Assembly (NCBI RefSeq): GCF_002356355.1
Contig: NZ_AP018052.1
Location: 372,001-436,000, forward strand
Length of the DNA: 64,000 nt
From: Thiohalobacter thiocyanaticus
GTDB lineage: Bacteria; Pseudomonadota; Gammaproteobacteria; Thiohalobacterales; Thiohalobacteraceae
Direction: 5' to 3'
The first letter of the stretch is position 1, and each line of letters opens with the position of its first letter. Under the pieces are notes generated by a model, which was given only the letters and a program-made list of their open reading frames with translations, searched no databases and was not told the origin of the DNA. Below are positions 9,617-17,575 of this stretch, one piece after another. The translations under genes and the position numbers were made by a program.

Positions 9617-9645
9617 GGAACTTTCCCGTTCATACCCGCATCCAA
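9617..9645 (+). promoter_or_regulatory. Sigma-E/AlgU-like promoter upstream of the polA-engB small RNA
   Basis: GGAACTT at 9617-9623 matches the -35 element recognised by extracytoplasmic sigma factors of the RpoE/AlgU group. It is followed after 17 bases by TCCAA (9641-9645), close to the -10 forms TCAAA and TCTGA. A transcript would start near 9651. The Pseudomonas sRNA at the equivalent locus, ErsA, is transcribed from a promoter of this class. The -10 is imperfect, so the assignment is a reasoned guess. Confidence 0.5.
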
Positions 9646-9650
9646 CAGTC

Positions 9651-9772
9651 AGGACAGATGGTTCAGGACGTCCGCTCTCCCTCCCTGGAGCGGGCCACTC
9701 CTCCACCCGGTACCCCATCCGGGTGACACCTTGCCCCGGCCGACTTCCCCCTTGCAGCCGGGGCGTTTTTTT
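9651..9772 (+). ncRNA. Candidate trans-acting sRNA at the Spot 42/ErsA locus
   Basis: About 122 nt between the sigma-E-like promoter and an intrinsic terminator. Three hairpins can be drawn. The first pairs CCGCTC (9672-9677) with GAGCGG (9688-9693) around the loop TCCCTCCCTG. The second pairs CACCCGG (9704-9710) with CCGGGTG (9719-9725) around TACCCCAT. The third is the terminator, with loop CGACTTCCCCCTTGCA. Every loop exposes a C-rich run able to pair with Shine-Dalgarno sequences, a design known from C-rich-loop sRNAs. The locus, between polA and engB, is that of Spot 42 in enterics and ErsA in Pseudomonas. No open frame with a ribosome site is convincing here. The exact 5' end is inferred. 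Confidence 0.65.
9733..9772 (+). terminator. Intrinsic terminator of the polA-engB sRNA
   Basis: A perfect 8-bp stem, GCCCCGGC (9733-9740) and GCCGGGGC (9757-9764), with a 16-base loop, followed by G and seven T. It would end both polA read-through and the sRNA. Confidence 0.85.
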
Positions 9773-9791
9773 GCCCGCTCCATCAGGATTC

Positions 9792-10066
9792 AAGAGCGCC
9801 ACGGAATACACGGAAAACACGGACAAGAAATAAAGCGGGCGTATTTGGTCCACTCAATCCTTGCATGTGTACCCGAGCCATATTCATGGCAACCAACAGG
9901 ATTTCTGTTAAATATTACCCACTGCGTCCTTCCCGCGAAGGCGGGAATCCAGGTGTTTCGGGGAGATAGATGCCCGCCGGAGCCTGTGCCGGCCGGTACG
10001 GGCATGCCGAATAAATCAAAGTCTTAAACACATTTCCGTGGCTTCCGTGTATTCCGTGGCGCTCTT
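9792..10066. repeat. Inverted-repeat pair, family E
   Basis: A 23-base arm at 9792-9814 beginning AAGAGCGCCACGGAATACAC is repeated as its exact reverse complement at 10044-10066, right up to the engB stop codon. Between the arms is a weaker palindromic segment near 9928-10000 that contains CCCGCGAAGGCGGGAATCC and resembles family F. No coding potential is evident in this 275-base stretch. Confidence 0.75.
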
Positions 10067-10663
10067 TTATCTTTCCAGCCAGGCGTCGAGCACGGCCCAG
10101 ACCTCCTCCAGCCCCTCCTTCTTCAGGGCCGAGAACAGCTGCACCGTGGCCGGCAGCCCCTCGGCCTCGAGTTGGCGGCGGACCTGCAGCAGGGCGGTCT
10201 TCGCCGCACCCCGCTTGAGCTTGTCGGCCTTGGTCAGCAGGACGTGCACCGCCAGTCCGGCCGCCCGCGCCCACTCCAGCAGCTGGTGGTCGTAATCGGT
10301 CAGCGGGTGGCGGATATCCATGAGCAGGATCAGTCCGGCCAGCGAACGGCGCTGCTCCAGGTAGGCGGCCAGGCTCTGCTGCCAGCGGGCCCGGGTCGCG
10401 CCCCCCACCTTGGCGTAGCCGTAGCCGGGCAGGTCGACCAGCCGGGCGGCGTCGTTGACCTGGAAGAAATTCAGCAGCTGGGTGCGCCCCGGGGTCTTGC
10501 TGGTCCGGGCCAGCGCCTTCTGGCCGGTGATGGCGTTCAGCGCGCTGGACTTGCCGGCATTGGAGCGGCCGGCAAAGGCCACCTCGCGGCCGCGATCGGG
10601 CGGGGCCTGGCGCGGCTCGGCGGCGCTGACCTGAAACCGGGTCTGGGTGTAGGGGTTGTGCAT
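10067..10663 (-). CDS. engB: Ribosome biogenesis GTPase EngB (YihA/YsxC)
   Basis: Essential small GTPase needed for large ribosomal subunit assembly. In 198 residues it shows the P-loop GRSNAGKSS, the G3 motif [10 protein letters not shown] and the G4 motif TKADK, in the usual order and spacing. The substrate-gripping segment [13 protein letters not shown] is the family's switch region. The start is the ATG of [10 protein letters not shown]; a longer in-frame reading crosses the promoter of the divergent cytochrome gene and is compositionally unlike a protein. Its 3' end abuts a repeat arm. Confidence 0.96.
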   Translation of the reverse strand: MHNPYTQTRFQVSAAEPRQAPPDRGREVAFAGRSNAGKSSALNAITGQKALARTSKTPGRTQLLNFFQVNDAARLVDLPGYGYAKVGGATRARWQQSLAAYLEQRRSLAGLILLMDIRHPLTDYDHQLLEWARAAGLAVHVLLTKADKLKRGAAKTALLQVRRQLEAEGLPATVQLFSALKKEGLEEVWAVLDAWLER

Positions 10664-10690
10664 GGGGGCATTTTCCCCGGAATTCCGGGC

Positions 10691-10712
10691 CCTGTCATGT
10701 CCTGATGACAGG
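10691..10712. promoter_or_regulatory. Palindrome between engB and cytochrome c4 genes
   Basis: CCTGTCAT (10691-10698) and ATGACAGG (10705-10712) form a perfect 8-bp inverted repeat with a 6-base spacer. It lies just upstream of the -35 element of the cytochrome c4 promoter and within 30 bases of the engB start codon, a position suited to an activator or a dual operator. The binding factor is unknown. Confidence 0.4.
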
Positions 10713-10721
10713 CCGGTCAGG

Positions 10722-10750
10722 TTGAATTGGGCGGCGGGCGCTGGTATAAA
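10722..10750 (+). promoter_or_regulatory. Sigma-70-type promoter of cytochrome c4 gene
   Basis: TTGAAT (10722-10727) and TATAAA (10745-10750) are separated by exactly 17 bases, a near-consensus housekeeping promoter. Transcription would start near 10757, leaving a leader of about 80 bases before the cytochrome c4 start codon. Confidence 0.65.
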
Positions 10751-10838
10751 TGGCGCTCCGTTTTTGGCCGCATTTCCCGCACGATGCCCGCCGGCATCCT
10801 GAATTTCCAAGGCCTTGAGGCACAGGAGTTCCGTTTCC

Positions 10839-11453
10839 ATGAACAAGCCGTTTGTTTTCGCAGCCCTTTTGTCCGTTTCCGCCGCGCTGGCCGCGCCGGG
10901 CGCGCTGGCCGCGGGTGATGCCAGCGCCGGCAAGGAAAAGTCCAGCACCTGCGTTGCCTGTCACGGCGCCGACGGCAACAGTGCCAATCCGGAATGGCCC
11001 AAGCTGGCCGGACAGCATCCCGACTACCTGGTCAAGCAACTCAAGGAATTCAAGGCGGGCGAGCGCGAGAACCAGACCATGGCCCCGATGGCCGCGCCGC
11101 TGTCCGAGCAGGACATGCAGGACCTGGCCGCCTACTATGCCGCGCAGCAGATCCAGTATGGCGAGGCCGATCCCGACCTGGTGGAACTGGGCGAGCAGAT
11201 CTACCGCGGCGGCAACAAGGCCAGCGGCGTGTCGGCCTGCATGGCCTGTCACGGCCCGGCCGGCAAGGGCAATCCGGCGGCCAATTTCCCGGCCCTGGCC
11301 GGGCAGCATGCCACCTATACCGGGATCCAGCTCAAGGCCTTCCGCAGCGGTGCGCGTGCCAACGACTACGGCAGCATGATGCGCAATGTCGCCGCGCGCA
11401 TGACCGATGCCGAAATCAAGGCCGTGGCCTCCTACATCCAGGGGCTGCGCTGA
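10839..11453 (+). CDS. Cytochrome c4, diheme periplasmic electron carrier
   Basis: A 204-residue exported protein. Residues 1-24 ([17 protein letters not shown]...) are a signal peptide ending in ALAAG. Two homologous halves each carry one heme-binding CxxCH (CVACH near residue 36, CMACH near residue 137) and matching [16 protein letters not shown] segments, the hallmark of cytochrome c4. Axial methionines are likely in the conserved MAPMA and GSMM segments. Family members pass electrons from the bc1 complex to terminal oxidases such as cbb3, encoded further right. AGGAG lies about ten bases before the chosen ATG. The gene is followed by a terminator and then the System II maturation genes. 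Confidence 0.95.
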   Translation: MNKPFVFAALLSVSAALAAPGALAAGDASAGKEKSSTCVACHGADGNSANPEWPKLAGQHPDYLVKQLKEFKAGERENQTMAPMAAPLSEQDMQDLAAYYAAQQIQYGEADPDLVELGEQIYRGGNKASGVSACMACHGPAGKGNPAANFPALAGQHATYTGIQLKAFRSGARANDYGSMMRNVAARMTDAEIKAVASYIQGLR

Positions 11454-11491
11454 TCGCGTCCCGGGAACTTTCCTGCAATCGATATGACTGA

Positions 11492-11526
11492 ACAAGGGGT
11501 GGCCATGGGCCGCCCCTTGTCGTTTT
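11492..11526 (+). terminator. Terminator after cytochrome c4 gene
   Basis: ACAAGGGG (11492-11499) pairs with CCCCTTGT (11513-11520). The inner TGGCC and GGCCG extend the stem around a 3-base loop. CGTTTT follows, so the U-tract is short. Confidence 0.65.
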
Positions 11527-11610
11527 CCCGGTCCGGTGTTTTGCCCGGATGCAGCCCGATACAGTATGCTTGGCCGACCTGCCAGCTTCTGACAAACTGA
11601 CTGGAATCAC

Positions 11611-13608
11611 GTGAACTCCCCGGCGCAACGCAACATTCCCTCCCGCGGCACCATCCTGCTCGAATTCCTGGGTTCGATGAACCTGGCCATTAACCTGCTG
11701 GTGACGGTGGCGATCGCCTCGGTGGTGGGGACGGTGCTGCAGCAGAACCAGCCCTATCAGGACTACATCATCAAGTTCGGGCCCTTCTGGCACGAGGTGT
11801 TCAAGAGCCTGGGGCTGTACGACGTCTACGCCGCCGGCTGGTTCCTGGTGATCCTGGCCTTTCTGGTGATCTCCACCAGTGTCTGCATCTACCGCAATGC
11901 CCCGAACATGGTGCGCGAGATGCGTCAGTTCCGCACCCGGGTGCAGGCCGTTTCGCTGCGCAACATGCACCAGGTGCAGGAGTGGCACGCCGATGCGCCG
12001 GTCGCTGCGCTGGAGTCGCGTTACCGCGCCTGGCTCAGGCAGCACGGTTACAAGACCCGCAGCGCCGATCACGATGACCACCATCTGATCGCGGCCAAGA
12101 AGGGTTCCTGGAACCGGCTGGGCTACATCTTCACCCACACGGCCATCGTGGTGATCTGTCTCGGCGGTCTGGTCGACGGCCAGTTGCCCGTCCGCATCAA
12201 GGAAATGCTCGGCCAGATTCAGCCGGAGACCCGGGACATCCCGGCCTCGCAGGTGCCCGAGATCAGCTGGCTGCCCGAGGGCAATCCCTCCTTCCGCGGC
12301 AATGTCACCATCCCCGAGGGCGGCCGGGCCGGCATCGCCTTCCTGCAGCTGCGCGACGGCTACCTGGTGCAGCCGCTGCCCTTTACCATCGAGTTGAAGG
12401 ATTTCCGCATCGAGCACTACGTCACCGGGCAGCCCAAGTCCTTCGAGAGTGATCTGGTGATCCACGATCCGGAACGCGAGCAGCCGGTGGAGGCGACCAT
12501 CGCGGTCAACCACCCGCTGATCTACGAGGGCTACGCCATCTACCAGGCCAGCTTCGATGACGGCGGCTCCGGCCTCAGCCTAACCGCCTGGCCGCTGAGT
12601 CATCCCACCCTGGACACGCAGAAGGTGGAAACGGCGGTGTTCGAAAGCCTGGAGGTCGAGACCCCGGCCGGCCGCCAGACCCTGGAGTTCGAATCCTTCC
12701 GCCCCTTCAATGTCAACCCGGCGCCCGAGGATTCCGGCAAGCAGTTCCAGAACTTCGGTCCCAGCTTCACCTACAAGCTGCGCAATACCCAGGGCGAGGC
12801 GCGCGAGTACGAGAACTACATGCTGCCGGTGGAGCTGGAGGGGCGGAAATTCTTCCTCAGCGGGGTGCGCGAGAACCCCAACCAGCCGTTCTTCTACCTG
12901 CACATCCCAGCCGATCCGGCCGGTTCGCCGCAGCGCTTCCTGGCCTTCAACGCCCTGCTGCGAGACGAGGCCAGGGTACGCGAAATCGCCGCCGAGACAG
13001 TGCGCCAGACCTTCAGCGAGCTGCGCCTGCAGGAGCCGGGCATGGTCGAGGAGGTCACCGCCACCATGGGCCGGCTGGTGCGGATGTTCGCCCGCGGCGG
13101 TTTCGACGGCATTGTCGAGCAGGTCGAGGCTACTGTGCCGGAGGATCGGCGCATGCAGGTCATCGATGCCTACATGAAGGTGCTGCGCAATATCCTCAGC
13201 GCCCTCTATGCCGAGGTGCTGCGCGCCGAGGGCGTGGATCTCAGCGCGGGCATCAACGAGCGCGACAGCCGCTTCTACGAGGATACACTCAATGCCGTGA
13301 CCGCGCTGCCCCTGTACGGCTCGCCCTTCTTTCTGCAGCTGGAGAGCTTCGAGCAGGTCCAGGCCTCGGGTCTGCAGATCACCCGTTCCCCGGGCAAGAG
13401 CGTGGTCTATCTCGGCTTCACACTGCTCATGATCGGGGTATTCATGATGTTCTACGTGCGTCAGCGCCGGATCTGGGTGTGGCTGCAGCCGCAGCTGGAC
13501 CAGACCCAGGTCATCCTGGCCGGTTCCGGCGAACGCGACCGGCGCGACTTCGAACGTGAATTCACCCAGTTGTATCAGGGTATTCGCCGCGCCGGGGAAT
13601 CCGGCTGA
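11611..13608 (+). CDS. resB: Cytochrome c biogenesis protein ResB (Ccs1)
   Basis: Membrane half of the System II cytochrome c synthetase, which carries heme across the membrane and attaches it to apocytochromes together with CcsA. The 665-residue protein has the expected layout. Transmembrane segments lie near residues 18-40 and 75-95, with a third (YIFTHTAIVVICLGGL) near 175. A large periplasmic domain occupies about 200-595, and a last membrane segment (VVYLGFTLLMIGVFMMFYV) is near 610 before a short cytosolic tail. The start is a GTG. It lies directly upstream of ccsA, the usual arrangement. Confidence 0.93.
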   Translation: MNSPAQRNIPSRGTILLEFLGSMNLAINLLVTVAIASVVGTVLQQNQPYQDYIIKFGPFWHEVFKSLGLYDVYAAGWFLVILAFLVISTSVCIYRNAPNMVREMRQFRTRVQAVSLRNMHQVQEWHADAPVAALESRYRAWLRQHGYKTRSADHDDHHLIAAKKGSWNRLGYIFTHTAIVVICLGGLVDGQLPVRIKEMLGQIQPETRDIPASQVPEISWLPEGNPSFRGNVTIPEGGRAGIAFLQLRDGYLVQPLPFTIELKDFRIEHYVTGQPKSFESDLVIHDPEREQPVEATIAVNHPLIYEGYAIYQASFDDGGSGLSLTAWPLSHPTLDTQKVETAVFESLEVETPAGRQTLEFESFRPFNVNPAPEDSGKQFQNFGPSFTYKLRNTQGEAREYENYMLPVELEGRKFFLSGVRENPNQPFFYLHIPADPAGSPQRFLAFNALLRDEARVREIAAETVRQTFSELRLQEPGMVEEVTATMGRLVRMFARGGFDGIVEQVEATVPEDRRMQVIDAYMKVLRNILSALYAEVLRAEGVDLSAGINERDSRFYEDTLNAVTALPLYGSPFFLQLESFEQVQASGLQITRSPGKSVVYLGFTLLMIGVFMMFYVRQRRIWVWLQPQLDQTQVILAGSGERDRRDFEREFTQLYQGIRRAGESG

Positions 13609-13777
13609 GCCGGAACGGCGCGGATTCAGCCCCGGTTCAGCGCTGCGGGAGCAAACTGGCCCCGCCGTTGTCTCAGTGGGTGGATTCCTCAATAATACCT
13701 GATGCGTACGCAATGGAATGGGACCGGGGCGGTGCAGCGTCCTTACCCGGGAGACCCGAGCCCAGCAGGAGACCCTC

Positions 13778-14950
13778 ATGTCGGTAACACACGATCAGAT
13801 GATGCAGGAACTTGACGAGCGCCCCTTCCTTCAGCGCCTCGGTGCCTTCGACTGGATCTGGGCCCTGCTGGTGGTGGCGGGCAGCATCTATGCCTGGTGG
13901 CACTATCACACCCTGATGGACGGCTACGAGGTGGCCATCCTGGCCGGCACCGCCGTTTCCCTGGTCGCCTGGGGCTGGTGCTGGAAGCCGGTTCGCCCCT
14001 ACACCCTGGCGGTCACCGCCATCAGTCTGTTTGCCGTCTGGCTCTACGGCACCGATATCGGCGCCCGTGACAGCAATTTCTTCCTGAAGTATCTGGTTGC
14101 CAGCCAGTCGGCCATCATGTGGATGAGCGCGCTCTATGTGCTCGCCACCCTGACCTATTTCTTCGCCACCTTCACCCGTTCGGAGTTCAGCGGCAAGGTC
14201 GCCACCGCCATGACCTGGTCGGCCACTGTCATGGGTACGGTGGGGCTGATGGTGCGCTGGCGCGAGTCCTACCTGGTCAATGCCGACTTCGGTCACATCC
14301 CGGTCAGCAACCTGTACGAAGTCTTCATCCTGTTCGCCGTCATTACCGCGCTGCTGTATCTGTTCTATGAGCGCAAGTACCAGACCCGGGCCCTGGGCGG
14401 TTTTGTGCTGCTGGTGATCTCGGCCGCCGTGGCCTTCCTGCTCTGGTACAGCTTTGACCGCGGCGCCCACGAGATCGAACCGCTGGTGCCGGCGCTTCAG
14501 AGCTACTGGATGAAGATCCACGTGCCGGCCAACTTCGTCGGCTATGGCGCCTTTGCGCTGGCGGCCATGGTGGGCGTGGCCTACCTGATCCGCAACGCTC
14601 AGGAACAGCGCTATCCCGGTGGCAACAGCGTGCTGCCCAGCCTGGAGATGCTGGATGATGTGATGTACAAGTCCATCGCATTGGGGTTCGCCTTCTTCAC
14701 CGTGGCCACCATCCTCGGCGCCCTGTGGGCAGCCGAGGCCTGGGGCGGCTACTGGTCCTGGGATCCGAAGGAGACCTGGGCCCTGATCGTGTGGCTGAAC
14801 TACGCTGCCTGGCTGCACATGCGCCTGACCAAGGGCTGGCGTGGCGCGCCCATGGCCTGGTGGGCGATCGTGGGTCTGTTCATCACCCTGTTCGCCTTCC
14901 TGGGCGTGAACATGTTCCTCTCCGGGCTGCACTCCTACGGCGAACTGTGA
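13778..14950 (+). CDS. ccsA: Cytochrome c biogenesis protein CcsA (ResC/CcsB)
   Basis: Multi-spanning partner of ResB in System II heme ligation. The 390 residues contain about eight membrane segments and the tryptophan-rich WWD heme-handling signature (WGGYWSWDPKETWALIVW) near residue 325. Conserved histidines occur nearby (AAWLHMRL) and earlier in the chain. The start is the ATG of MSVTHDQMM, preceded by AGGAGA; upstream in-frame residues are not family-like. In much of the gammaproteobacteria System I (Ccm) is used instead, so this pair is a lineage marker. Confidence 0.93.
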   Translation: MSVTHDQMMQELDERPFLQRLGAFDWIWALLVVAGSIYAWWHYHTLMDGYEVAILAGTAVSLVAWGWCWKPVRPYTLAVTAISLFAVWLYGTDIGARDSNFFLKYLVASQSAIMWMSALYVLATLTYFFATFTRSEFSGKVATAMTWSATVMGTVGLMVRWRESYLVNADFGHIPVSNLYEVFILFAVITALLYLFYERKYQTRALGGFVLLVISAAVAFLLWYSFDRGAHEIEPLVPALQSYWMKIHVPANFVGYGAFALAAMVGVAYLIRNAQEQRYPGGNSVLPSLEMLDDVMYKSIALGFAFFTVATILGALWAAEAWGGYWSWDPKETWALIVWLNYAAWLHMRLTKGWRGAPMAWWAIVGLFITLFAFLGVNMFLSGLHSYGEL

Positions 14951-14971
14951 AATAAGGTGTTTATTTCCTTG

Positions 14972-15100
14972 TTCCCTCCCCCTTGGCGGGGGAGGTGAGG
15001 AGGGGGGCGTATCTGGACCCTGCATGGGTGGGATACGACGCGCACCCTTCCCACCCCAGTCCTTTTGCCCGTACGGGTGCTCCCCTCAAGGGAGGGGAAG
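14972..15100. repeat. GC-rich palindromic intergenic element
   Basis: TTCCCTCCCCCTTGGCGGGG near the left end and CTCCCCTCAAGGGAGGGGAA near the right end are approximate reverse complements, each also a small hairpin. This is the only copy in the window. It fills most of the ccsA-dsbA gap. Confidence 0.5.
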
Positions 15101-15149
15101 ATGCCTTCCGCAGAAGGGCGAGTAAACGCGACAACCAAGGGATCCAAGA

Positions 15150-15785
15150 ATGAGAAAGTTAATGCAAACCGTTGCTGTGCTGTTCACCAGCCTGTTCCTG
15201 GCCACCGCCCAGGCGGCCAACTTCGAGGAAGGCAAGGAGTACGAGCGCCTGTCCACCGTCCAGCCGACCTCGGCACCGGACAAGATCGAGGTGGTGGAAC
15301 TGTTCTGGTACGGTTGCCCGCACTGCTACCGGCTGGAGCCGCATATCGAGCAGTGGTTGGAAAGCAAACCCGATGACGTCGAATTCGTGCGCCTGCCGGC
15401 GGTCCTGAGTCCGCGCTGGGAATTGCTGGCACGGGCCTGGTATACCGCTGAACTGCTGGGCGTGACCGGGCAGATCCACAAGCCGCTGTTCCAGGCCATC
15501 CATGAGCAGCGCAAGCGGATCAACACGGTCGATGAACTCAAGGCCTTCTTCGTCGAGCAGGGCGTGACGGCAGAGGACTTCGACAAGACCTTCCATTCCT
15601 TCGGGGTGGCGGCCAAGCTCAACCGGGCGCGCGAGATGACCCAGCGCTACCGGGTGCGCGGCGTGCCAGCGCTCATCATCAACGGCAAGTACCGCACTTC
15701 GGCCTCCGAAGCCGGCAGTCACGCGGCCATGATCGAGGTGACCAATCACCTGATCGAGCAGGAACGCGCTGTTACCAGCGACTGA
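15150..15785 (+). CDS. dsbA: Thiol:disulfide interchange protein DsbA
   Basis: Periplasmic oxidant that introduces disulfide bonds into exported proteins. The 211-residue protein has a signal peptide (MRKLMQTVAVLFTSLFLATAQA) and then a thioredoxin fold with the active site CPHC in ELFWYGCPHCYRLE. The helical insertion follows, and the cis-proline loop is VRGVPALIINGKY. The length matches the family. It sits between cytochrome c biogenesis genes and the EEP nuclease gene, as in the corresponding Pseudomonas region, where dsbA lies between cytochrome c4 and the EEP gene. Confidence 0.96.
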   Translation: MRKLMQTVAVLFTSLFLATAQAANFEEGKEYERLSTVQPTSAPDKIEVVELFWYGCPHCYRLEPHIEQWLESKPDDVEFVRLPAVLSPRWELLARAWYTAELLGVTGQIHKPLFQAIHEQRKRINTVDELKAFFVEQGVTAEDFDKTFHSFGVAAKLNRAREMTQRYRVRGVPALIINGKYRTSASEAGSHAAMIEVTNHLIEQERAVTSD

Positions 15786-15799
15786 GATGCAGCCGTCGG

Positions 15800-15878
15800 G
15801 TAGGTCGGGTTAGCCCGAAGGGCGTAACCCGACGGAATTCGGCGTTGTGTCGGGTTACACTTCGCTAACCCGACCTAC
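15800..15878. repeat. Inverted-repeat element, family B
   Basis: The element begins GTAGGTCGGGTTAGCCCGAA and ends CTAACCCGACCTAC, with inner CGTAACCCGAC and GTCGGGTTAC. It is related to the copy nested inside the family A element at 2284-2361. Confidence 0.75.
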
Positions 15879-15889
15879 TTGGATAGGGT

Positions 15890-15917
15890 GGCCCGCCGTC
15901 ATGCGGGCCTTTTTATT
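15890..15917 (+). terminator. Intrinsic terminator after dsbA
   Basis: GGCCCGC (15890-15896) pairs with GCGGGCC (15903-15909) around CGTCAT, followed by TTTTTATT. It lies downstream of the family B repeat and just before the acetolactate synthase gene. Confidence 0.8.
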
Positions 15918-15943
15918 GTCCGATTCCTGATACCATAGACTGT

Positions 15944-17575
15944 ATGAAAGCCGCCGAACTGTTCGTCAGGTGCCTGGAGAACGAGGGTGTGGAGTACATC
16001 TTCGGAGTGCCGGGCGAGGAAAACCTGGACGTGATGGATGCCCTGCTGGACTCCTCCATCCGCTTCGTCACCTGCCGCCACGAGCAGGGCGCCGCCTTTA
16101 TGGCCGATGTCTACGGTCGGCTGACCGGCCGCGCCGGGGTCTGCCTGGCCACTCTGGGGCCGGGGGCCACCAACCTGTTCACCGGCGTGGCCGACGCCAA
16201 CATGGACCATGCCCCGCTGGTGGCCATCTCCGGCCAGGCCGATACCCACCGCCTGCACAAGGAGTCCCACCAGGTGCTGGACCTGGAGCAGATGTTCCAG
16301 TCCATCACCAAGTATTCCTCGCGCGTGGTCGCGCCCAACATCATCCCCGAGGTGGTGCGCAAGGCCTTCAAGCTGGCCCAGACCGACAAGACCGGCGCGA
16401 CCTTCATCGAGCTGCCGGAGAACATCATGAAGCTCGACACCGAGGAGCCGCCGCTGCGCAGCCGCCAGTCGATGCTCTCGGAGCCGCCGCAGGAGAAGGT
16501 GCAGTATGCCGCCGAGCTGATCTCGCAGGCGCGCTATCCCATCATCCTGGCCGGCAATGGCGTGATCCGCTCGCGTGCCTGGAAGGAACTGGCCGGGTTC
16601 GCCGAGCATCTCGGCATCCCCACCGCCAACACCTTCATGGCCAAGGGCGTGATCCCCTTCAAGCATCCCTTTGCCCTGGGCAGTGCCGGCCTGCAGGCCA
16701 AGGACTATGTCAGCTGCGGCTTCTCGCGTGCCGATGTCATCATCTGCATCGGCTATGATCTGGTCGAGTACCACCCGCACCTGTGGCATCCGACGCGCGA
16801 CCGCAAGATCATCCATATCGACACCAGCCCGGCCGAGGTCGATGCCCACTACGAACCCGAGGTCGGCGTGGTCGGCGATATCCGTCACAGCCTCAAGCGG
16901 ATTGCCGAACTGGCCACGCCGCACCAGGGCCATCCCATGCGGGTGCTGCGCGAGGCGCTGATCGAGGACATGAACCAGCATGCCCGCGACGAGGCCTTCC
17001 CGGTCAAGCCGCAGAAGATCATCTGGGACCTGCGCACCGCCATGGACCTGGAGGACATCGTCATCTGCGATGTCGGCGCCCACAAGATGTGGATGGCGCG
17101 CATGTTCCGCTGCGAACATCCCAACACCTGCCTGATCTCCAACGGCTTTGCCAGCATGGGCATTGCCGTGCCGGGGGCAATCGCGGCACGGCTGGCCTGT
17201 CCGGAGCGCCGGGTGGTGGCCGTGACCGGCGACGGTGGCTTCATGATGAACTCGCAGGAGATCGAAACCGCCATGCGGCTGGGCGTGGCCATGGTGGTGC
17301 TGATCTGGAACGACGGCGGCTATGGCCTGATCGACTGGAAGCAGCACAACACCTTCCAGCGCAGTTCCCATGTCGCCTTCGGCAATCCTGACTTTGTGAA
17401 ATACGCCGAGTCGTTCGGGGCGAAGGGCTACCGCATCGAGCGGGTCGCCGACCTGATGCCCACCCTGCGCCGGGCGCTGGCCGATGACACGGTCAGTATC
17501 ATCGACTGCCCGGTCGATTATCGCGAGAACCTGATCCTGACCGAGAAGCTGGGCAACCTGGTCAGCCCGCTATGA
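15944..17575 (+). CDS. Acetolactate synthase, catabolic AlsS-like large subunit
   Basis: Thiamine-diphosphate enzyme that condenses two pyruvates to acetolactate. The 543 residues show the catalytic glutamate segment (CRHEQGAAFMADVYGR), the segment LGPGATNLFTGVADA, and the ThDP/metal motif beginning GDGGFMMN near residue 425. Features such as QMFQSITKYSSRV and GYDLVEYHPHLW resemble the FAD-independent catabolic AlsS/BudB group more than the biosynthetic IlvB/IlvG enzymes. No regulatory small subunit gene is adjacent. Its stop overlaps the start of the next gene (ATGA). Alternative ThDP-dependent decarboxylases cannot be fully excluded, and the physiological role is unclear without a decarboxylase partner nearby. 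Confidence 0.88.
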   Translation: MKAAELFVRCLENEGVEYIFGVPGEENLDVMDALLDSSIRFVTCRHEQGAAFMADVYGRLTGRAGVCLATLGPGATNLFTGVADANMDHAPLVAISGQADTHRLHKESHQVLDLEQMFQSITKYSSRVVAPNIIPEVVRKAFKLAQTDKTGATFIELPENIMKLDTEEPPLRSRQSMLSEPPQEKVQYAAELISQARYPIILAGNGVIRSRAWKELAGFAEHLGIPTANTFMAKGVIPFKHPFALGSAGLQAKDYVSCGFSRADVIICIGYDLVEYHPHLWHPTRDRKIIHIDTSPAEVDAHYEPEVGVVGDIRHSLKRIAELATPHQGHPMRVLREALIEDMNQHARDEAFPVKPQKIIWDLRTAMDLEDIVICDVGAHKMWMARMFRCEHPNTCLISNGFASMGIAVPGAIAARLACPERRVVAVTGDGGFMMNSQEIETAMRLGVAMVVLIWNDGGYGLIDWKQHNTFQRSSHVAFGNPDFVKYAESFGAKGYRIERVADLMPTLRRALADDTVSIIDCPVDYRENLILTEKLGNLVSPL

